A stretch of 40,035 nucleotides of DNA from Paracoccaceae bacterium (GCA_003354145.1 PIVL01000007.1:1-40035); one strand, 5' to 3'. Positions 16,865-26,208 are shown, counted from the stretch's first letter. Program-made: numbers and translations. The notes: generated from the letters alone by a model not told the origin.

Positions 16865-17278
16865 TCAAGGCTTTACAAATTTCGCCCCATTCGCCATGCG
16901 CTCCTGAACGGCTGGTACTGGCTCGGCCGTCGCTAATGAGGCTGTTTCGATCGTTGTGGGCGCGGTGAATTGGCTATCGTATTCACAGGTCACGCCATTG
17001 CCATCCTCATCATTGCGCGCGTGATATCCAACTTCACCTCTGTAGGCAGGGGCAAGATCCACACTGAGGGCCGCATCGCATCCGAACCGCGCAATCAGAT
17101 GTGCAAGCGCGATGTGGGGCTCATAGGGGCTGGTACGCATATAAAGCGACGTCGCGACGATTGACGCCAGAATCGGGATGCTAAGCAATAGCCTCACAAT
17201 TCTGACAGGCGATAACGCGCGCGCGCGCAATCGCGCAGCGCGCATTTGGCGCCGTGAAGCAGGGTGTTTCTGGCGCAT
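16865..17278 (-). CDS. Excalibur-domain membrane-anchored protein
   Basis: The protein has a very basic N-terminus rich in Arg and Ala, one transmembrane helix (about 26-47) and an excalibur calcium-binding-like domain. The domain spans about residues 65-100, with FGCDAALSVDLAPAYRGEVGY and NDEDGNGVTCE, containing the conserved cysteine pair and Asp-rich loop. A short Ala/Thr-rich tail follows. I take the ATG at 17278 because AGGG precedes it; an ATG 30 bp upstream lacks a ribosome site. Excalibur domains are found in extracytoplasmic proteins; function here is unknown. Confidence 0.75.
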   Translation of the reverse strand: MRQKHPASRRQMRAARLRARALSPVRIVRLLLSIPILASIVATSLYMRTSPYEPHIALAHLIARFGCDAALSVDLAPAYRGEVGYHARNDEDGNGVTCEYDSQFTAPTTIETASLATAEPVPAVQERMANGAKFVKP

Positions 17279-17370
17279 AGTACGCCCTAAGCCGTCCAGA
17301 TTTGACATAGGCGACAGCTAACACTGCATTGTGGCGCTGAGATGGCGCTAGTTTTGGGTTATCGCCGCCC

Positions 17371-19023
17371 CTACATATTCGGGTAATTCGGCCCGTCCCC
17401 GCCCTGTGGTGTCGTCCAAGTGATATTCTGGCTGGGGTCCTTAATGTCGCATGTCTTGCAATGCACACAGTTCTGGAAGTTGATCACAAAACGTGGGTCT
17501 TTGCCCTCTTCCTCAACCACCTCATATACGCCAGCCGGGCAATAGCGCTGTGCTGGCTCGGCAAATTCCGGCAGGTTTACATTGATCGGAATATCCGGAT
17601 CAGCCAAATGCAGATGGCATGGCTGGCTTTCTTCGTGATTTGTGGCCGAAAAACTAACATTAGTCAGCCGGTCAAACGACAGCGTCCCGTCGGGGCGCGG
17701 ATAGTCGATCACCGGGTAATCCGCCGCCTTGCCCGTAGCTGCCGCGTCGTTTTTGCCGTGCTTCATCGTGCCAAACAGCGAGAATTTGAAAATCGACTGG
17801 AACCACATGTCAAAGCCGCCAGCTCCAAGCGACGCCAACAGTCCGAATTTGCTCCAGATTGGTTTGACGTTACGCACTGGCCGCAAATCGTCGCCAATTG
17901 CGCCATTGCGTACTTCGTCTTCATAATCAGTCAGTTCGTCCTGCGCGCGTCCGTCCTGAATGGCGGCAAATGCTGCCTCGGCTGCGGCCTTGCCTGACAA
18001 CATGGCGTTGTGGTTGCCCTTGATACGCGGCACGTTGATCATACCGACAGAACAGCCCAGCAAGGCACCACCTGGAAATACCATCTTGGGCATCGACTGA
18101 TAGCCACCTTCGGTCATGGCACGCGCGCCGTAGGCCACACGCTTGCCACCTTTTAGCAAGTCCGCCACCATTGGGTGATGTTTGAACCGCTGAAATTCCA
18201 TGTAAGGGAACAGATGCGGGTTGGCATAGTTCAGATGCACAGCAAAACCGACATAGACCTGATTGTTTTCAAGGTGATATATGAACGATCCACCACCGGC
18301 GTTGCCACCAAGCGGCCAACCCATTGTGTGGGTTACTGTGCCTTCTTTGTGTTTGTCCGGGTCGATCTCCCAGATTTCCTTCATGCCAAGGCCAAATTTC
18401 TGCGGCTCTTTGCCTGCTGACAGATCGTATTTGGCGATAACCTCTTTAGACAAAGATCCGCGCACGCCTTCGGACAGGAACACGTATTTACCCAACAGTT
18501 CCATTCCGGGCTCTGTGTTGGGCCCATAAGTGCCGTCGGCTTCTAGGCCAAACACGCCGGCAACCACGCCTTTGACTTCGCCGTTATCACCGTAAACCAG
18601 CTCAGAGCAGGCCATTCCGGGGAAAATCTCGACGCCCAATTCCTCGGCCTGTTCTGCCATCCAGCGACAGACATTGGCCATCGATACGATGTATTTACCG
18701 TGGTTCGACAACAAGGGCGGCATCGGAAAGTTCGGAATACGCAGCTTGCCCGCTTCGCCCAGAACATAGAATTTGTCTTTTTTGACCTCAACGTTGATCG
18801 GCGCGCCTTTGGCTTTCCAATCCGGGATCAGCGCGTCAAGTCCCACAGTATCCAGAACAGCGCCAGACAGAATATGCGCCCCAACCTCTGAGCCTTTTTC
18901 CAGCACCACGACCTGAATGTCAGCATCCAGTTGTTTCAATCGAATCGCCGCCGAAAGCCCCGCAGGGCCAGCTCCGACGATCACAACATCGTATTCCATT
19001 GCTTCGCGTTCTATCTCGGCCAT
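17371..19023 (-). CDS. Electron-transfer flavoprotein:ubiquinone oxidoreductase
   Basis: This peripheral inner-membrane enzyme passes electrons from ETF, and so from acyl-CoA and amino acid oxidation, to ubiquinone. It has 550 residues. VVIVGAGPAGLSAAIRL (about 13-29) is the FAD-binding motif. The C-terminal CPAGVYE and NCVHCKTCDIKDPSQNITW give four cysteines (about 495, 519, 522, 525) for the 4Fe-4S cluster, and the protein ends GGDGPNYPNM as in other family members. AAGGAG before the ATG at 19023 supports that start over one ten codons upstream. Often called etfD or etfQO. Confidence 0.96.
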   Translation of the reverse strand: MAEIEREAMEYDVVIVGAGPAGLSAAIRLKQLDADIQVVVLEKGSEVGAHILSGAVLDTVGLDALIPDWKAKGAPINVEVKKDKFYVLGEAGKLRIPNFPMPPLLSNHGKYIVSMANVCRWMAEQAEELGVEIFPGMACSELVYGDNGEVKGVVAGVFGLEADGTYGPNTEPGMELLGKYVFLSEGVRGSLSKEVIAKYDLSAGKEPQKFGLGMKEIWEIDPDKHKEGTVTHTMGWPLGGNAGGGSFIYHLENNQVYVGFAVHLNYANPHLFPYMEFQRFKHHPMVADLLKGGKRVAYGARAMTEGGYQSMPKMVFPGGALLGCSVGMINVPRIKGNHNAMLSGKAAAEAAFAAIQDGRAQDELTDYEDEVRNGAIGDDLRPVRNVKPIWSKFGLLASLGAGGFDMWFQSIFKFSLFGTMKHGKNDAAATGKAADYPVIDYPRPDGTLSFDRLTNVSFSATNHEESQPCHLHLADPDIPINVNLPEFAEPAQRYCPAGVYEVVEEEGKDPRFVINFQNCVHCKTCDIKDPSQNITWTTPQGGDGPNYPNM

Positions 19024-19309
19024 TCCGACGCTCCTTGCGTTTGCTTGGATCACCCGGTTCCGGGCGCAATAATCTTTCGCGCGTGATTACCGTTTGGCAA
19101 CCCCCAAGGTCAATCAAAACACCGCGTCAAATCAGCATAGTCAAAAATTCAGGCTACACTGTTACTATTAGGCCCACTGCCCTAGCTTGATCTGAACAAT
19201 CCGTTACCCGGACCTGACTCTGCCTCGAATTAGTGGCATATTTTATTTATTGGTCTAAGCTATCCACATTGGTGACAAAGGCTAAGGCCCAGATCAGACG
19301 ACGAGTTAC

Positions 19310-19582
19310 ATGAACAAAAAGAGATCCAAACAAGTGTCAGACATAGATAGATTTCAGCCGCCCCCCTCGATCGGAGCATTGATGTTCGGAGATGGCACGC
19401 CCAAAAAGGCGTTTCTGACTGCGCTGGTTGTCGGAACCATTTTGACTGCGATTAATCATGGCGATCAGATATTTGCGGGGCATATGCCTCCGTTGATAAA
19501 GGTCGGTTTGACATATTGTGTGCCATACTGCGTTACAACATGGGGTGCTGTTACTGGTAAGATGACCAAGTTCAAGAACTAG
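19310..19582 (+). CDS. nrtS: NrtS-type nitrate/nitrite transporter
   Basis: This 90-residue membrane protein has two hydrophobic helices, at about 36-52 (LTALVVGTILTAINHGD) and 62-82 (KVGLTYCVPYCVTTWGAV). The INHGDQI and YCVPYCVTTWGAV blocks match the small NrtS proteins first shown in cyanobacteria to transport nitrate and nitrite. Assignment is from memory of the family pattern. It is followed 72 bp later by the cyclase gene on the same strand. I see no FNR-like box upstream. Confidence 0.72.
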   Translation: MNKKRSKQVSDIDRFQPPPSIGALMFGDGTPKKAFLTALVVGTILTAINHGDQIFAGHMPPLIKVGLTYCVPYCVTTWGAVTGKMTKFKN

Positions 19583-19654
19583 ACAGACGACGTTGGTAAT
19601 TCGTGTGAGTGTCGGTGCCTTATGTTTCCAAGGCTTACAACAAAGGCCTAAAAC

Positions 19655-20947
19655 ATGAAGGCAGAGCAGTTTTTCAACCAGAAAAGTATCGTTGACCTTA
19701 GTTTCTTTAATTTTCGAAACGCGATCACTGCCGCCTATTTTGCTGACGAAAACCTTGAAATTCTTCGCGTTAATGACAATTTTCGGTCGTTTTTTCCAAT
19801 CCTTGGAAATGTAGTCAATGCGCCGCTCTTGGACGTGCTCGAACAGCTTCGGATACCAGGCGAGCAGATCGACACTTTTGTTGCGACCCTAAAAGAAGAA
19901 GGGTGCGTGTTGCTGCCGCATGTAGAGATTTCAACTGGAGGAGAAGACCGCGTATTTTCTCTGATGTCTGCCATAACCCATGATGATGGTTTCAGCTACT
20001 TAAATGGGGTTCAGGGCCAGTTCGTTGATCGCACTGCCGAATGGCGACTAAAACGCGAACGCGAGGACCTGTTGGAACAAAAAATCCGCGATCGGGAATT
20101 GATTGAAGCCAAGAGCCGTGAATTGGAAAGCCTTGCAACTCGGTTGGCCAAGTATCTGTCCCCGCAGATTTACGAGAGCATTTTTTCGGATCGCAGTGAA
20201 CAACCGGTCACGCATTCCCGCAAAAATCTGACTATCTTTTTCTCGGATATTGTTCAGTTCACCGATTTAAGCGACACGCTAGAGCCGGAACGCCTTGCGC
20301 TGGTTATCAATTCATATCTCTCGGAGATGAGCAGCATCGCCATTGAATGCGGCGGTACAATCGACAAGTTCATTGGTGACGCCATCATGGTGTTTTTCGG
20401 CGATCCCGAATCAGAGGGCGAGTTCGAAGACGCGCTTAAATGTGTCGAAATGGCCATCCGCATGCGCAGCCGCATTTCCGAGCTTCAGAAATATTGGAAC
20501 AAACACGGCGTGCCACGCGGGTTGCGTGTTCGCATGGGCATCGCCACGGGGTATTGTACAGTCGGGAACTTCGGTTCAGATCTACGGCTGGACTATACGG
20601 TGCTTGGAAGCCCGGTCAATTTGGCGGCCCGACTGCAAAGCATTGCGGATCCGGATTGCATTTTGGTCGATGAAACGACCCAGTCACTGATTGAAGAACA
20701 AGTTGAAACAGCAATTAGAGGCGAAACAATACCCAAAGGATTTGCCCGGGCAATCAATTATTTTGAAGTATCAGATTTCAAATCGAGCGCCCATCGAGCC
20801 GATCGCCAACAATTATCACATATCGGAAATCGGGTCGAGGTTAACGTCATCGACAGTACCGATATACGAGCCGCCATCGAAGAGCTTCGCCAAATCCAGT
20901 TGAAATTCGAAGAACGTTTTGCCTCATCAGACTCTGACTCCGACTAA
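19655..20947 (+). CDS. Adenylate cyclase (class III) with N-terminal PAS-like region
   Basis: The 430-residue soluble protein has a PAS-like region (about 22-125), a charged coiled coil (about 128-165) and a class III cyclase domain (about 188-350). Catalytic residues look complete: metal Asp 198 (FFSDIV) and Asp 242 (IGDAIM), Lys 238 and Asp 313 in positions that specify adenine, and Asn 322 and Arg 326 (GSPVNLAARL) for the transition state. It should make cAMP in response to a signal sensed by the N-terminal part. It follows nrtS closely. The tail after 360 has no known domain and ends in an Asp/Ser-rich DSDSD. Confidence 0.9.
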   Translation: MKAEQFFNQKSIVDLSFFNFRNAITAAYFADENLEILRVNDNFRSFFPILGNVVNAPLLDVLEQLRIPGEQIDTFVATLKEEGCVLLPHVEISTGGEDRVFSLMSAITHDDGFSYLNGVQGQFVDRTAEWRLKREREDLLEQKIRDRELIEAKSRELESLATRLAKYLSPQIYESIFSDRSEQPVTHSRKNLTIFFSDIVQFTDLSDTLEPERLALVINSYLSEMSSIAIECGGTIDKFIGDAIMVFFGDPESEGEFEDALKCVEMAIRMRSRISELQKYWNKHGVPRGLRVRMGIATGYCTVGNFGSDLRLDYTVLGSPVNLAARLQSIADPDCILVDETTQSLIEEQVETAIRGETIPKGFARAINYFEVSDFKSSAHRADRQQLSHIGNRVEVNVIDSTDIRAAIEELRQIQLKFEERFASSDSDSD

Positions 20948-20969
20948 ATCGATGAGAGCGCAATCAACG

Positions 20970-21422
20970 CTAATCAGGACTATCCCCCATCAGGTATCGT
21001 GGACCTGCTCCTTTGGCCCTTGCGCGGTCGTCCGGATTGTATAATGCGCATTTGGGCATCGACAGACAGCCACACCCAATACAGCCATCCAAATTGTCCC
21101 GCAATTTCTGCAATGTTTCGATCCGTTGATCTAATCGCGTCCGGAATGCCACACTGATTGCAGCCCAATCCTTGGGCGTTGGTGTACGCTTACCCGGCAA
21201 CCGATCCAGCAATTCGCGAATTTCCGGCAAGGTAAAACCGAATTTCTGCGCAATGATCACAAAACTCAACCGCCGTAGATCAGCCCGCTGAAACCGCCGT
21301 TGCCCCCCTGCATTGCGCCAAGGGCGGATTAATCCCTGTACTTCGTAGTAACGGATGGCTGAAACAGCCAAGCCCGTGCGCCGGGACAATGCGCCTATCG
21401 AAAGTCCTTCGGATACTGCCAT
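20970..21422 (-). CDS. soxR: Redox-sensitive MerR-family activator SoxR
   Basis: This 150-residue regulator has a MerR-type winged helix at the N-terminus (LSIGALSRRTGLAVSAIRYYE), a dimerisation helix and a 2Fe-2S site CIGCGCLSMPKC with cysteines 114, 117, 119 and 125 (CX2CXCX5C), diagnostic of SoxR. Oxidation by redox-cycling compounds turns on its target promoter. The gene is divergent from a VOC-family gene, and the 89-bp gap carries a SoxR-type promoter. I see no soxS, in line with SoxR acting directly on targets outside enterics. Confidence 0.96.
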   Translation of the reverse strand: MAVSEGLSIGALSRRTGLAVSAIRYYEVQGLIRPWRNAGGQRRFQRADLRRLSFVIIAQKFGFTLPEIRELLDRLPGKRTPTPKDWAAISVAFRTRLDQRIETLQKLRDNLDGCIGCGCLSMPKCALYNPDDRARAKGAGPRYLMGDSPD

Positions 21423-21444
21423 GTTGTCCTCTTCAATAAATTCC

Positions 21445-21475
21445 TTGACCTCAAGTTAGGTTGAGAATTTATGAT
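21445..21475 (+). promoter_or_regulatory. SoxR-type promoter with 19-bp spacer
   Basis: A -35 element TTGACC (21445-21450) and a -10 element TATGAT (21470-21475) are separated by 19 bp, the long spacer used by MerR-family activators. Within it CCTCAAGTTAGGTTGAG (21449-21465) is the near-palindromic SoxR box, with half-sites CTCAA and TTGAG. The -10 lies 36 bp before the ATG of the VOC protein, and soxR starts on the opposite strand at 21422. Confidence 0.85.
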
Positions 21476-21511
21476 GAGCAAGCAAATCGCTATGGTAAAG
21501 GAACCAACCCC

Positions 21512-21892
21512 ATGCCCGCCATTTTGGAACACGTAAATCTGACCGTTACTGACATCGATGCCACTGCCGCCTGGATGTGCGACCTGTTTGGCTGGCATGT
21601 ACGCTGGAAAGGAGACAGCATTCATGGTGGGCAATCGCTTCACGTTGGTAGTGACACCGATTATCTGGCGCTTTATTCGCCTCCCAACCCACCGAACAAA
21701 GGAAATGAGAGCTATTTCACCGTTGGCGGACTAAATCACATTGCCGTCGTCGTCGACGACATTACCGCAATGGAGAAAAAAGTGATCAACGCCGGATTCA
21801 CGCCCGGAAACTTTGCTGACTATGAACCCGGACACAGGTTCTATTTCCGCGATCATGATGGCGTTGAATTTGAGATAGTTCAGTACGACTAA
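21512..21892 (+). CDS. VOC-superfamily (glyoxalase/dioxygenase fold) protein, SoxR target
   Basis: This 126-residue protein is one VOC module pair: MPAILEHVNLTVTDIDATAAWMCDLFGW opens the first beta-alpha-beta-beta-beta unit, GGLNHIAVVVDDITAMEKKV opens the second and DHDGVEFEIVQYD ends the protein. Candidate metal ligands are His 7, the His in LNHIAVVV and the Glu in VEFEIV. Function could be glyoxalase, antibiotic resistance or dioxygenase; sequence does not decide. It is controlled by the SoxR promoter in front, so a role in handling redox-active compounds is likely. The start at 21512 has AAAGGA before it. Confidence 0.85.
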   Translation: MPAILEHVNLTVTDIDATAAWMCDLFGWHVRWKGDSIHGGQSLHVGSDTDYLALYSPPNPPNKGNESYFTVGGLNHIAVVVDDITAMEKKVINAGFTPGNFADYEPGHRFYFRDHDGVEFEIVQYD

Positions 21893-22036
21893 CGCGATAT
21901 AGGCTGTATTCCGCGCGTCTTGATGCGCTGTCTGCCCTTGCATTCCACGCCCACTTTAGGTCAGTTAGTCTGGAACCTAACCGCTGATGCCGATGGCATT
22001 GGCGGCCTTTCTATTTTTTAAGTGGATTAAGACCAA

Positions 22037-22507
22037 ATGGAAAAAATTCCGATGACCGCCGCGGGACATGCAGCGCTTGAGACAGAATTGAAACTGCTCA
22101 AAACCGTTGAGCGCCCAAACATAATCAAGGCCATCGCCGAAGCCCGCGAACACGGTGATTTGTCGGAAAATGCCGAGTACCATTCCGCGCGCGAAAAACA
22201 CTCGTTCATAGAGGGCCGCGTGAAAGAACTCGAGGCAGTGCTGTCCTTGGCCGAGGTCATCAATCCAGCCAGTCTTAGTGGTTCGATTAAGTTTGGTGCT
22301 AAGGTGACGTTGGTGGACGAAGACACTGACGAAGAAAAAACCTGGCAGATTGTTGGCGAACACGAGGCCAGCATCGAAAAAGGTCTTCTGAACATCAAAT
22401 CCCCCATCGCCCGTGCCCTGATTGGCAAAGACGAAGGGGATAGCGTCGAAGTCCGCACACCCGGTGGCCAACGATCTTACGAAGTCCTTAAAATCGTCTA
22501 TTCCTGA
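22037..22507 (+). CDS. greA: Transcription elongation factor GreA
   Basis: GreA rescues backtracked RNA polymerase by stimulating transcript cleavage. The 156-residue protein has an N-terminal coiled coil ending in the acidic tip ([19 protein letters not shown]) and the C-terminal FKBP-like domain with [11 protein letters not shown]. The N-terminus [16 protein letters not shown] is classical. It is followed 13 bp later by a membrane-protein gene in the same direction. Confidence 0.97.
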   Translation: MEKIPMTAAGHAALETELKLLKTVERPNIIKAIAEAREHGDLSENAEYHSAREKHSFIEGRVKELEAVLSLAEVINPASLSGSIKFGAKVTLVDEDTDEEKTWQIVGEHEASIEKGLLNIKSPIARALIGKDEGDSVEVRTPGGQRSYEVLKIVYS

Positions 22508-22520
22508 CGGAGCGTTCCAT

Positions 22521-23534
22521 ATGTCCGGCCCAAAGCCCGACCAAAATTCAGCCAAACCTACACCGCTTGGGATTTATGACCGATCCGGGCGCAAAACCAT
22601 CAGTGGCTTTGAAATATCCGCGCTGTTGCTCATCCTGCTTTGGCTGGGCGGCTCAATCGTGTTTTTTGTCATATCCCCAACCACGTTGGCCGGGATGCAG
22701 TTTTTGGTCACCGCTTTGGTGGTCTTCATGCCGGTTGCCGTGATTTGGATGGCTGTAACAACCGCGCGGTCCACGCGAGTGATGCGCGAAGAAAGCCAGC
22801 GTTTACAAACAGCAATTGACGCGATCCGTCAGGCCTATGTAACGCAACAGCAGCGCGCCGCGATCGGGTCCGAGCCTTCGGTCTCTCGGAAACTGGACGA
22901 AATCGCCGAGGCTGCCAAAAAGACCGAAACTGCGCTTGCGACATTCACGACATCACGCCGAGAGGTCCAGCGTACAGCGATAGCGACAGAGCAACCCGCA
23001 GCAACGACGGGCGGCGATCAGGGATCGCTGGAACTTGGAACTCAAGCCGAAGAACTGTCACCACCCCTACCCGCCGAAGATTTTATCAGGGCACTAAATT
23101 TTCCAGAAACAGCTGAAGACGAGGCCGGATTCGCAGCATTGCGCCGCGCCTTGCGCGACCGTAATACCGCGCAACTGATTCAGGCAGCTCAGGATATTCT
23201 GACCTTGCTGTCCCAAGACGGCATTTACATGGATGATTTGCGCCCCGACATGGCCCGCCCCGAAATCTGGCGCGCTTTTGCGCAAGGAGCGCGGGGTCGG
23301 TCCATCGCAGCTTTGGGCGGGGTTCGGGATCGTTCTTCGCTGGCATTGACGTTAGGTCGCATGAAGCAAGACCCAATTTTTCGCGACACCGCGCATCATT
23401 TCCTGCGCCGGTTTGACCAGACATTCGCCGCATTCGAACCCGAGGCCAGCGACACCGAGATTTCCGCACTCAGCAACACCCGCACAGCGCGTGCTTTCAT
23501 GCTACTGGGACGGGTCGCCGGAACGTTTGACTAA
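22521..23534 (+). CDS. Membrane protein of unknown function, coiled-coil C-terminal part
   Basis: The 337-residue product has two adjacent transmembrane helices (about 30-53 and 57-77) then a long soluble region. A Gln/Arg-rich coiled coil spans about 85-165, followed by a low-complexity Ala/Thr/Glu linker and a helical domain from about 195 to the end containing DEAGFAALRRALRDR and RDTAHHFLRRFDQTFAAFEP. It resembles conserved Rhodobacteraceae hypothetical proteins found after greA, but I cannot name a family or role. GGAG precedes the start used here. It converges on trpB with 12 bp between stops. Confidence 0.85.
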   Translation: MSGPKPDQNSAKPTPLGIYDRSGRKTISGFEISALLLILLWLGGSIVFFVISPTTLAGMQFLVTALVVFMPVAVIWMAVTTARSTRVMREESQRLQTAIDAIRQAYVTQQQRAAIGSEPSVSRKLDEIAEAAKKTETALATFTTSRREVQRTAIATEQPAATTGGDQGSLELGTQAEELSPPLPAEDFIRALNFPETAEDEAGFAALRRALRDRNTAQLIQAAQDILTLLSQDGIYMDDLRPDMARPEIWRAFAQGARGRSIAALGGVRDRSSLALTLGRMKQDPIFRDTAHHFLRRFDQTFAAFEPEASDTEISALSNTRTARAFMLLGRVAGTFD

Positions 23535-23546
23535 AGTCAGCGGGCT

Positions 23547-24779
23547 CTAGGCGAATTCACCCATTTCAAACCCCAAGGCCTTGGCGACCGTGAAAATATC
23601 CTTGTCGCCACGTCCACACATATTCATGCAGATCAGATGATCAGCGGGCAGTGTTGGTGCAATCTTCATCACATGCGCCAGCGCGTGGCTGGGTTCCAAT
23701 GCCGGAATGATGCCCTCTTGCAGGCAACACAGCTCAAATGCCTCCAGCGCTTCAACGTCGGTGATCGACACATATTTCGCCCGGCCAATCTCGTGCAACC
23801 AGGAATGTTCCGGCCCAATACCTGGATAGTCCAATCCAGCGCTGATCGAGAATCCTTCAAGGATCTGACCGTCATCATCCTGTAGCAGATAGGTGCGGTT
23901 GCCATGCAGTACACCCGGTCGCCCGCCGGTCAAAGAGGCGCAATGCTCCATCTTTTCATTAACGCCTTTGCCTCCGGCCTCAACACCGATGATATTGACC
24001 GACGTGTCGTCTAGAAACGGAAAAAACAACCCCATCGCGTTAGAGCCACCACCGATGGCTGCAATGATGGTATCTGGCAGCCGCCCCTCGGCGGCCATCA
24101 TCTGTTCTTTGGCCTCTTTACCAATGATCGACTGAAAATCCCGGACCATCGCTGGATAGGGATGCGGACCAGCCACGGTGCCAATGCAGTAAAATGTGTC
24201 GCGAACATTGGTTACCCAATCACGCAGCGCATCATTCATCGCGTCCTTCAGCGTGCCACGCCCTGACGTTACCGGAATAACCTCGGCCCCCAGAAGACGC
24301 ATTCGAAACACATTGGGTGCCTGACGTTCAACATCATGCGCGCCCATATAGACCACGCATTTCAGCCCAAACTTGGCACATACCGTCGCTGTGGCAACGC
24401 CATGTTGTCCGGCCCCGGTTTCCGCAATGATCCGCTTTTTGCCCATGCGCCGTGCCAGAATGATCTGGCCCAGTACATTGTTGATTTTGTGAGCACCGGT
24501 GTGATTCAATTCATCCCGTTTCAGATAAACTTTCGCCCCACCCAGATGCTGGGTCAGGCGATCAGCGTAATACAGCGGACTGGGGCGCCCAACGTAATGC
24601 GTCCAAAGATCATTCATTTCGGCCCAGAAACTGTCATCCGTTTTGGCCTTTTCATATTCTTCTTCAAGGCTCAGGATCAGTGGCATCAACGTTTCGCTGA
24701 CAAACCGCCCGCCAAAATCGCCAAACCGGCCACGTTCATCCGGCCCGTTCATGAACGAATTAAAAAGATCTTCAGCCAT
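23547..24779 (-). CDS. trpB: Tryptophan synthase beta chain
   Basis: The 410-residue subunit joins indole and serine to tryptophan with PLP. The PLP lysine lies in HTGAHKINN, the phosphate-binding loop is GGGSNAMG, and [13 protein letters not shown] and [13 protein letters not shown] are family blocks. It is the last gene of the minus-strand run trpF-trpB. The alpha subunit gene trpA is not in the window; separation of trpA from trpFB is usual in Rhodobacterales. Confidence 0.97.
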   Translation of the reverse strand: MAEDLFNSFMNGPDERGRFGDFGGRFVSETLMPLILSLEEEYEKAKTDDSFWAEMNDLWTHYVGRPSPLYYADRLTQHLGGAKVYLKRDELNHTGAHKINNVLGQIILARRMGKKRIIAETGAGQHGVATATVCAKFGLKCVVYMGAHDVERQAPNVFRMRLLGAEVIPVTSGRGTLKDAMNDALRDWVTNVRDTFYCIGTVAGPHPYPAMVRDFQSIIGKEAKEQMMAAEGRLPDTIIAAIGGGSNAMGLFFPFLDDTSVNIIGVEAGGKGVNEKMEHCASLTGGRPGVLHGNRTYLLQDDDGQILEGFSISAGLDYPGIGPEHSWLHEIGRAKYVSITDVEALEAFELCCLQEGIIPALEPSHALAHVMKIAPTLPADHLICMNMCGRGDKDIFTVAKALGFEMGEFA

Positions 24780-24888
24780 CGGTCACGCTCCTACAAACTC
24801 CACCCGCGTGTACTGCCTAGCCCAGTCAGCGTAAAGAACCCAGCTATTTCATTTTGGTAAAAATATCCCCGCGCGGAGCGCACCGCGA

Positions 24889-24903
24889 CGCGACAAAGTC
24901 GCG
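24889..24903. repeat. Small inverted repeat between trpF and trpB
   Basis: CGCGAC-AAA-GTCGCG forms a 6-bp perfect stem inside a GC-rich stretch following AAAATATCCCCGCGCGGAGCG. The trpF-trpB gap is 138 bp, longer than most in this block. The hairpin could end or attenuate trpF transcription, but no T-run or leader peptide with Trp codons is visible. Confidence 0.35.
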
Positions 24904-24917
24904 GCGCAAACAAAAAC

Positions 24918-25562
24918 TCAGCCCTGTGCGGCAGCCAGGAAATCCGCAATCAATTCGGCGTCTTTCATCCCCGGAGCATTTTCAACTCCCGAAGAAACAT
25001 CAACCTGTTGTGCCCCGGTCAACCGAATGGCTTCGGCAACGTTATCGGCTGTTAAGCCACCCGCCAACATCCACGGCACAGTCCAGCGCCGCCCGGCAAT
25101 CAAGCGCCAGTCAAACGTCAAACCATTCCCTCCGGGAAGTTTCGCTGTCTTGGGCGGCTTGGCGTCCACAAGGATCTGATCAGCCACACGCGCATATTCA
25201 TCCAGCGCCAACAGATCGCCCTCATCCGCAACACCCACCGCTTTCATCACCGGTAGCCCATAGCGCGCCTTCACTTCGGCTACACGTTCCGGGCTTTCGC
25301 TACCGTGCAATTGCAACATGTCCAGTGGCACAGCTTTGGTCAGTTGATCCAGCAGGGCATTATCCGCATTTACGGTGAGTGCCACTTTGCAGACCCCAAC
25401 TGGGACCAAAGCCGCCAATGCCGCAGCGCTCTGCATCGACAAATTGCGAGGCGATTTCGGGAAAAAAACAAACCCCACATAACGCACCCCGGCCGCAACC
25501 GCCGCCTCAAGGTTCGCCTGGTCACTTATCCCGCAAATTTTGACCTGAATGTTTGTAGACAT
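24918..25562 (-). CDS. trpF: Phosphoribosylanthranilate isomerase
   Basis: The 214-residue TIM-barrel enzyme catalyses the Amadori rearrangement in tryptophan synthesis. The catalytic cysteine lies in VKICGI and the aspartate in [23 protein letters not shown] and MLAGGL are the phosphate and substrate-binding blocks. It lies between lapA (10 bp upstream) and trpB. Confidence 0.96.
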   Translation of the reverse strand: MSTNIQVKICGISDQANLEAAVAAGVRYVGFVFFPKSPRNLSMQSAAALAALVPVGVCKVALTVNADNALLDQLTKAVPLDMLQLHGSESPERVAEVKARYGLPVMKAVGVADEGDLLALDEYARVADQILVDAKPPKTAKLPGGNGLTFDWRLIAGRRWTVPWMLAGGLTADNVAEAIRLTGAQQVDVSSGVENAPGMKDAELIADFLAAAQG

Positions 25563-25571
25563 GGTGTGGCT

Positions 25572-25922
25572 CTAGCTGGCTTCATCCAATATTGCCAGAA
25601 CCTCGTCCTTGCCTTCGTGTTTTTCGCCCTTGAGTTTAGTTACTTCACGCTCAAGTTTGCGCACGGTGCGGGCCGAATTGCTGGCGGTGCGGCGTTGTTT
25701 GAATTCACGCAGCCATTCCCAGACAAATCCAATCACCAGACCGGCGGCAATCCCACATAAAATCACCACAAACAGCGGTAGACTGAACCCAAAATTGAAT
25801 CCAATCAGATTGCCAAGTGCATCGGGAATCAATTTAATCTCAACCAATCCCCGATTGGCCATGGACACCGAAATCAGAATGATTCCGAGGCAGCCCAAAA
25901 AAGCATAGCGAATGTAACGCAT
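25572..25922 (-). CDS. LapA-domain (DUF1049) inner-membrane protein
   Basis: This 116-residue protein has two transmembrane helices (about 5-22 and 47-68) and a charged coiled-coil tail ending VRKLEREVTKLKGEKHEGK. It matches the LapA/DUF1049 family, whose E. coli member acts with LapB in controlling lipopolysaccharide synthesis. In Rhodobacterales the gene sits between ihfB and trpF, exactly as here, with a 4-bp gap to ihfB. A role in envelope assembly is inferred from the family only. Confidence 0.87.
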   Translation of the reverse strand: MRYIRYAFLGCLGIILISVSMANRGLVEIKLIPDALGNLIGFNFGFSLPLFVVILCGIAAGLVIGFVWEWLREFKQRRTASNSARTVRKLEREVTKLKGEKHEGKDEVLAILDEAS

Positions 25923-25926
25923 TGCG

Positions 25927-26208
25927 TTATTTTCCGTTCAAACGATCACGCAGCAATTTGCCGGTTTTGAAAAAGGGAACGTGCTTCTCTTCGACACTGA
26001 CGGTTTCGCCAGTCCGAGGATTACGTCCGATCCGCGCATCGCGCTTTTTGACCGAGAACGCACCAAAGCCACGCAGCTCGACCCGATCACCGCGTGACAT
26101 GGCACCTGTAACCTCGTCAAAGACAGTGTTCACGATCCGCTCGACATCCCTTTGGTAAAGATGTGGGTTCTCATCAGCAATTTTCTGTATCAGCTCAGAC
26201 CGGATCAT
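25927..26208 (-). CDS. ihfB: Integration host factor subunit beta
   Basis: The 93-residue DNA-bending protein pairs with IhfA. It starts [17 protein letters not shown], contains [15 protein letters not shown] and the proline-tip arm GRNPRTGE, and ends [10 protein letters not shown] use the ATG at 26208, with GGAGG 10 bp upstream; a longer reading from 26253 is not family-like. It follows rpsA, but the rpsA terminator and a long leader between them suggest its own promoter. Confidence 0.96.
   Translation of the reverse strand: MIRSELIQKIADENPHLYQRDVERIVNTVFDEVTGAMSRGDRVELRGFGAFSVKKRDARIGRNPRTGETVSVEEKHVPFFKTGKLLRDRLNGK

Noticed and set aside
19054-19309. FNR/NnrR-type box before nrtS
   Set aside because: TTGGTGACAAAGG near 19270 has a TTG and a CAA, but the spacing is not eight bases, so it does not fit the pattern seen before nirK.
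24780-24917. trp attenuator between trpF and trpB
   Set aside because: A small hairpin is present, but there is no leader peptide with tandem Trp codons and no T-run.
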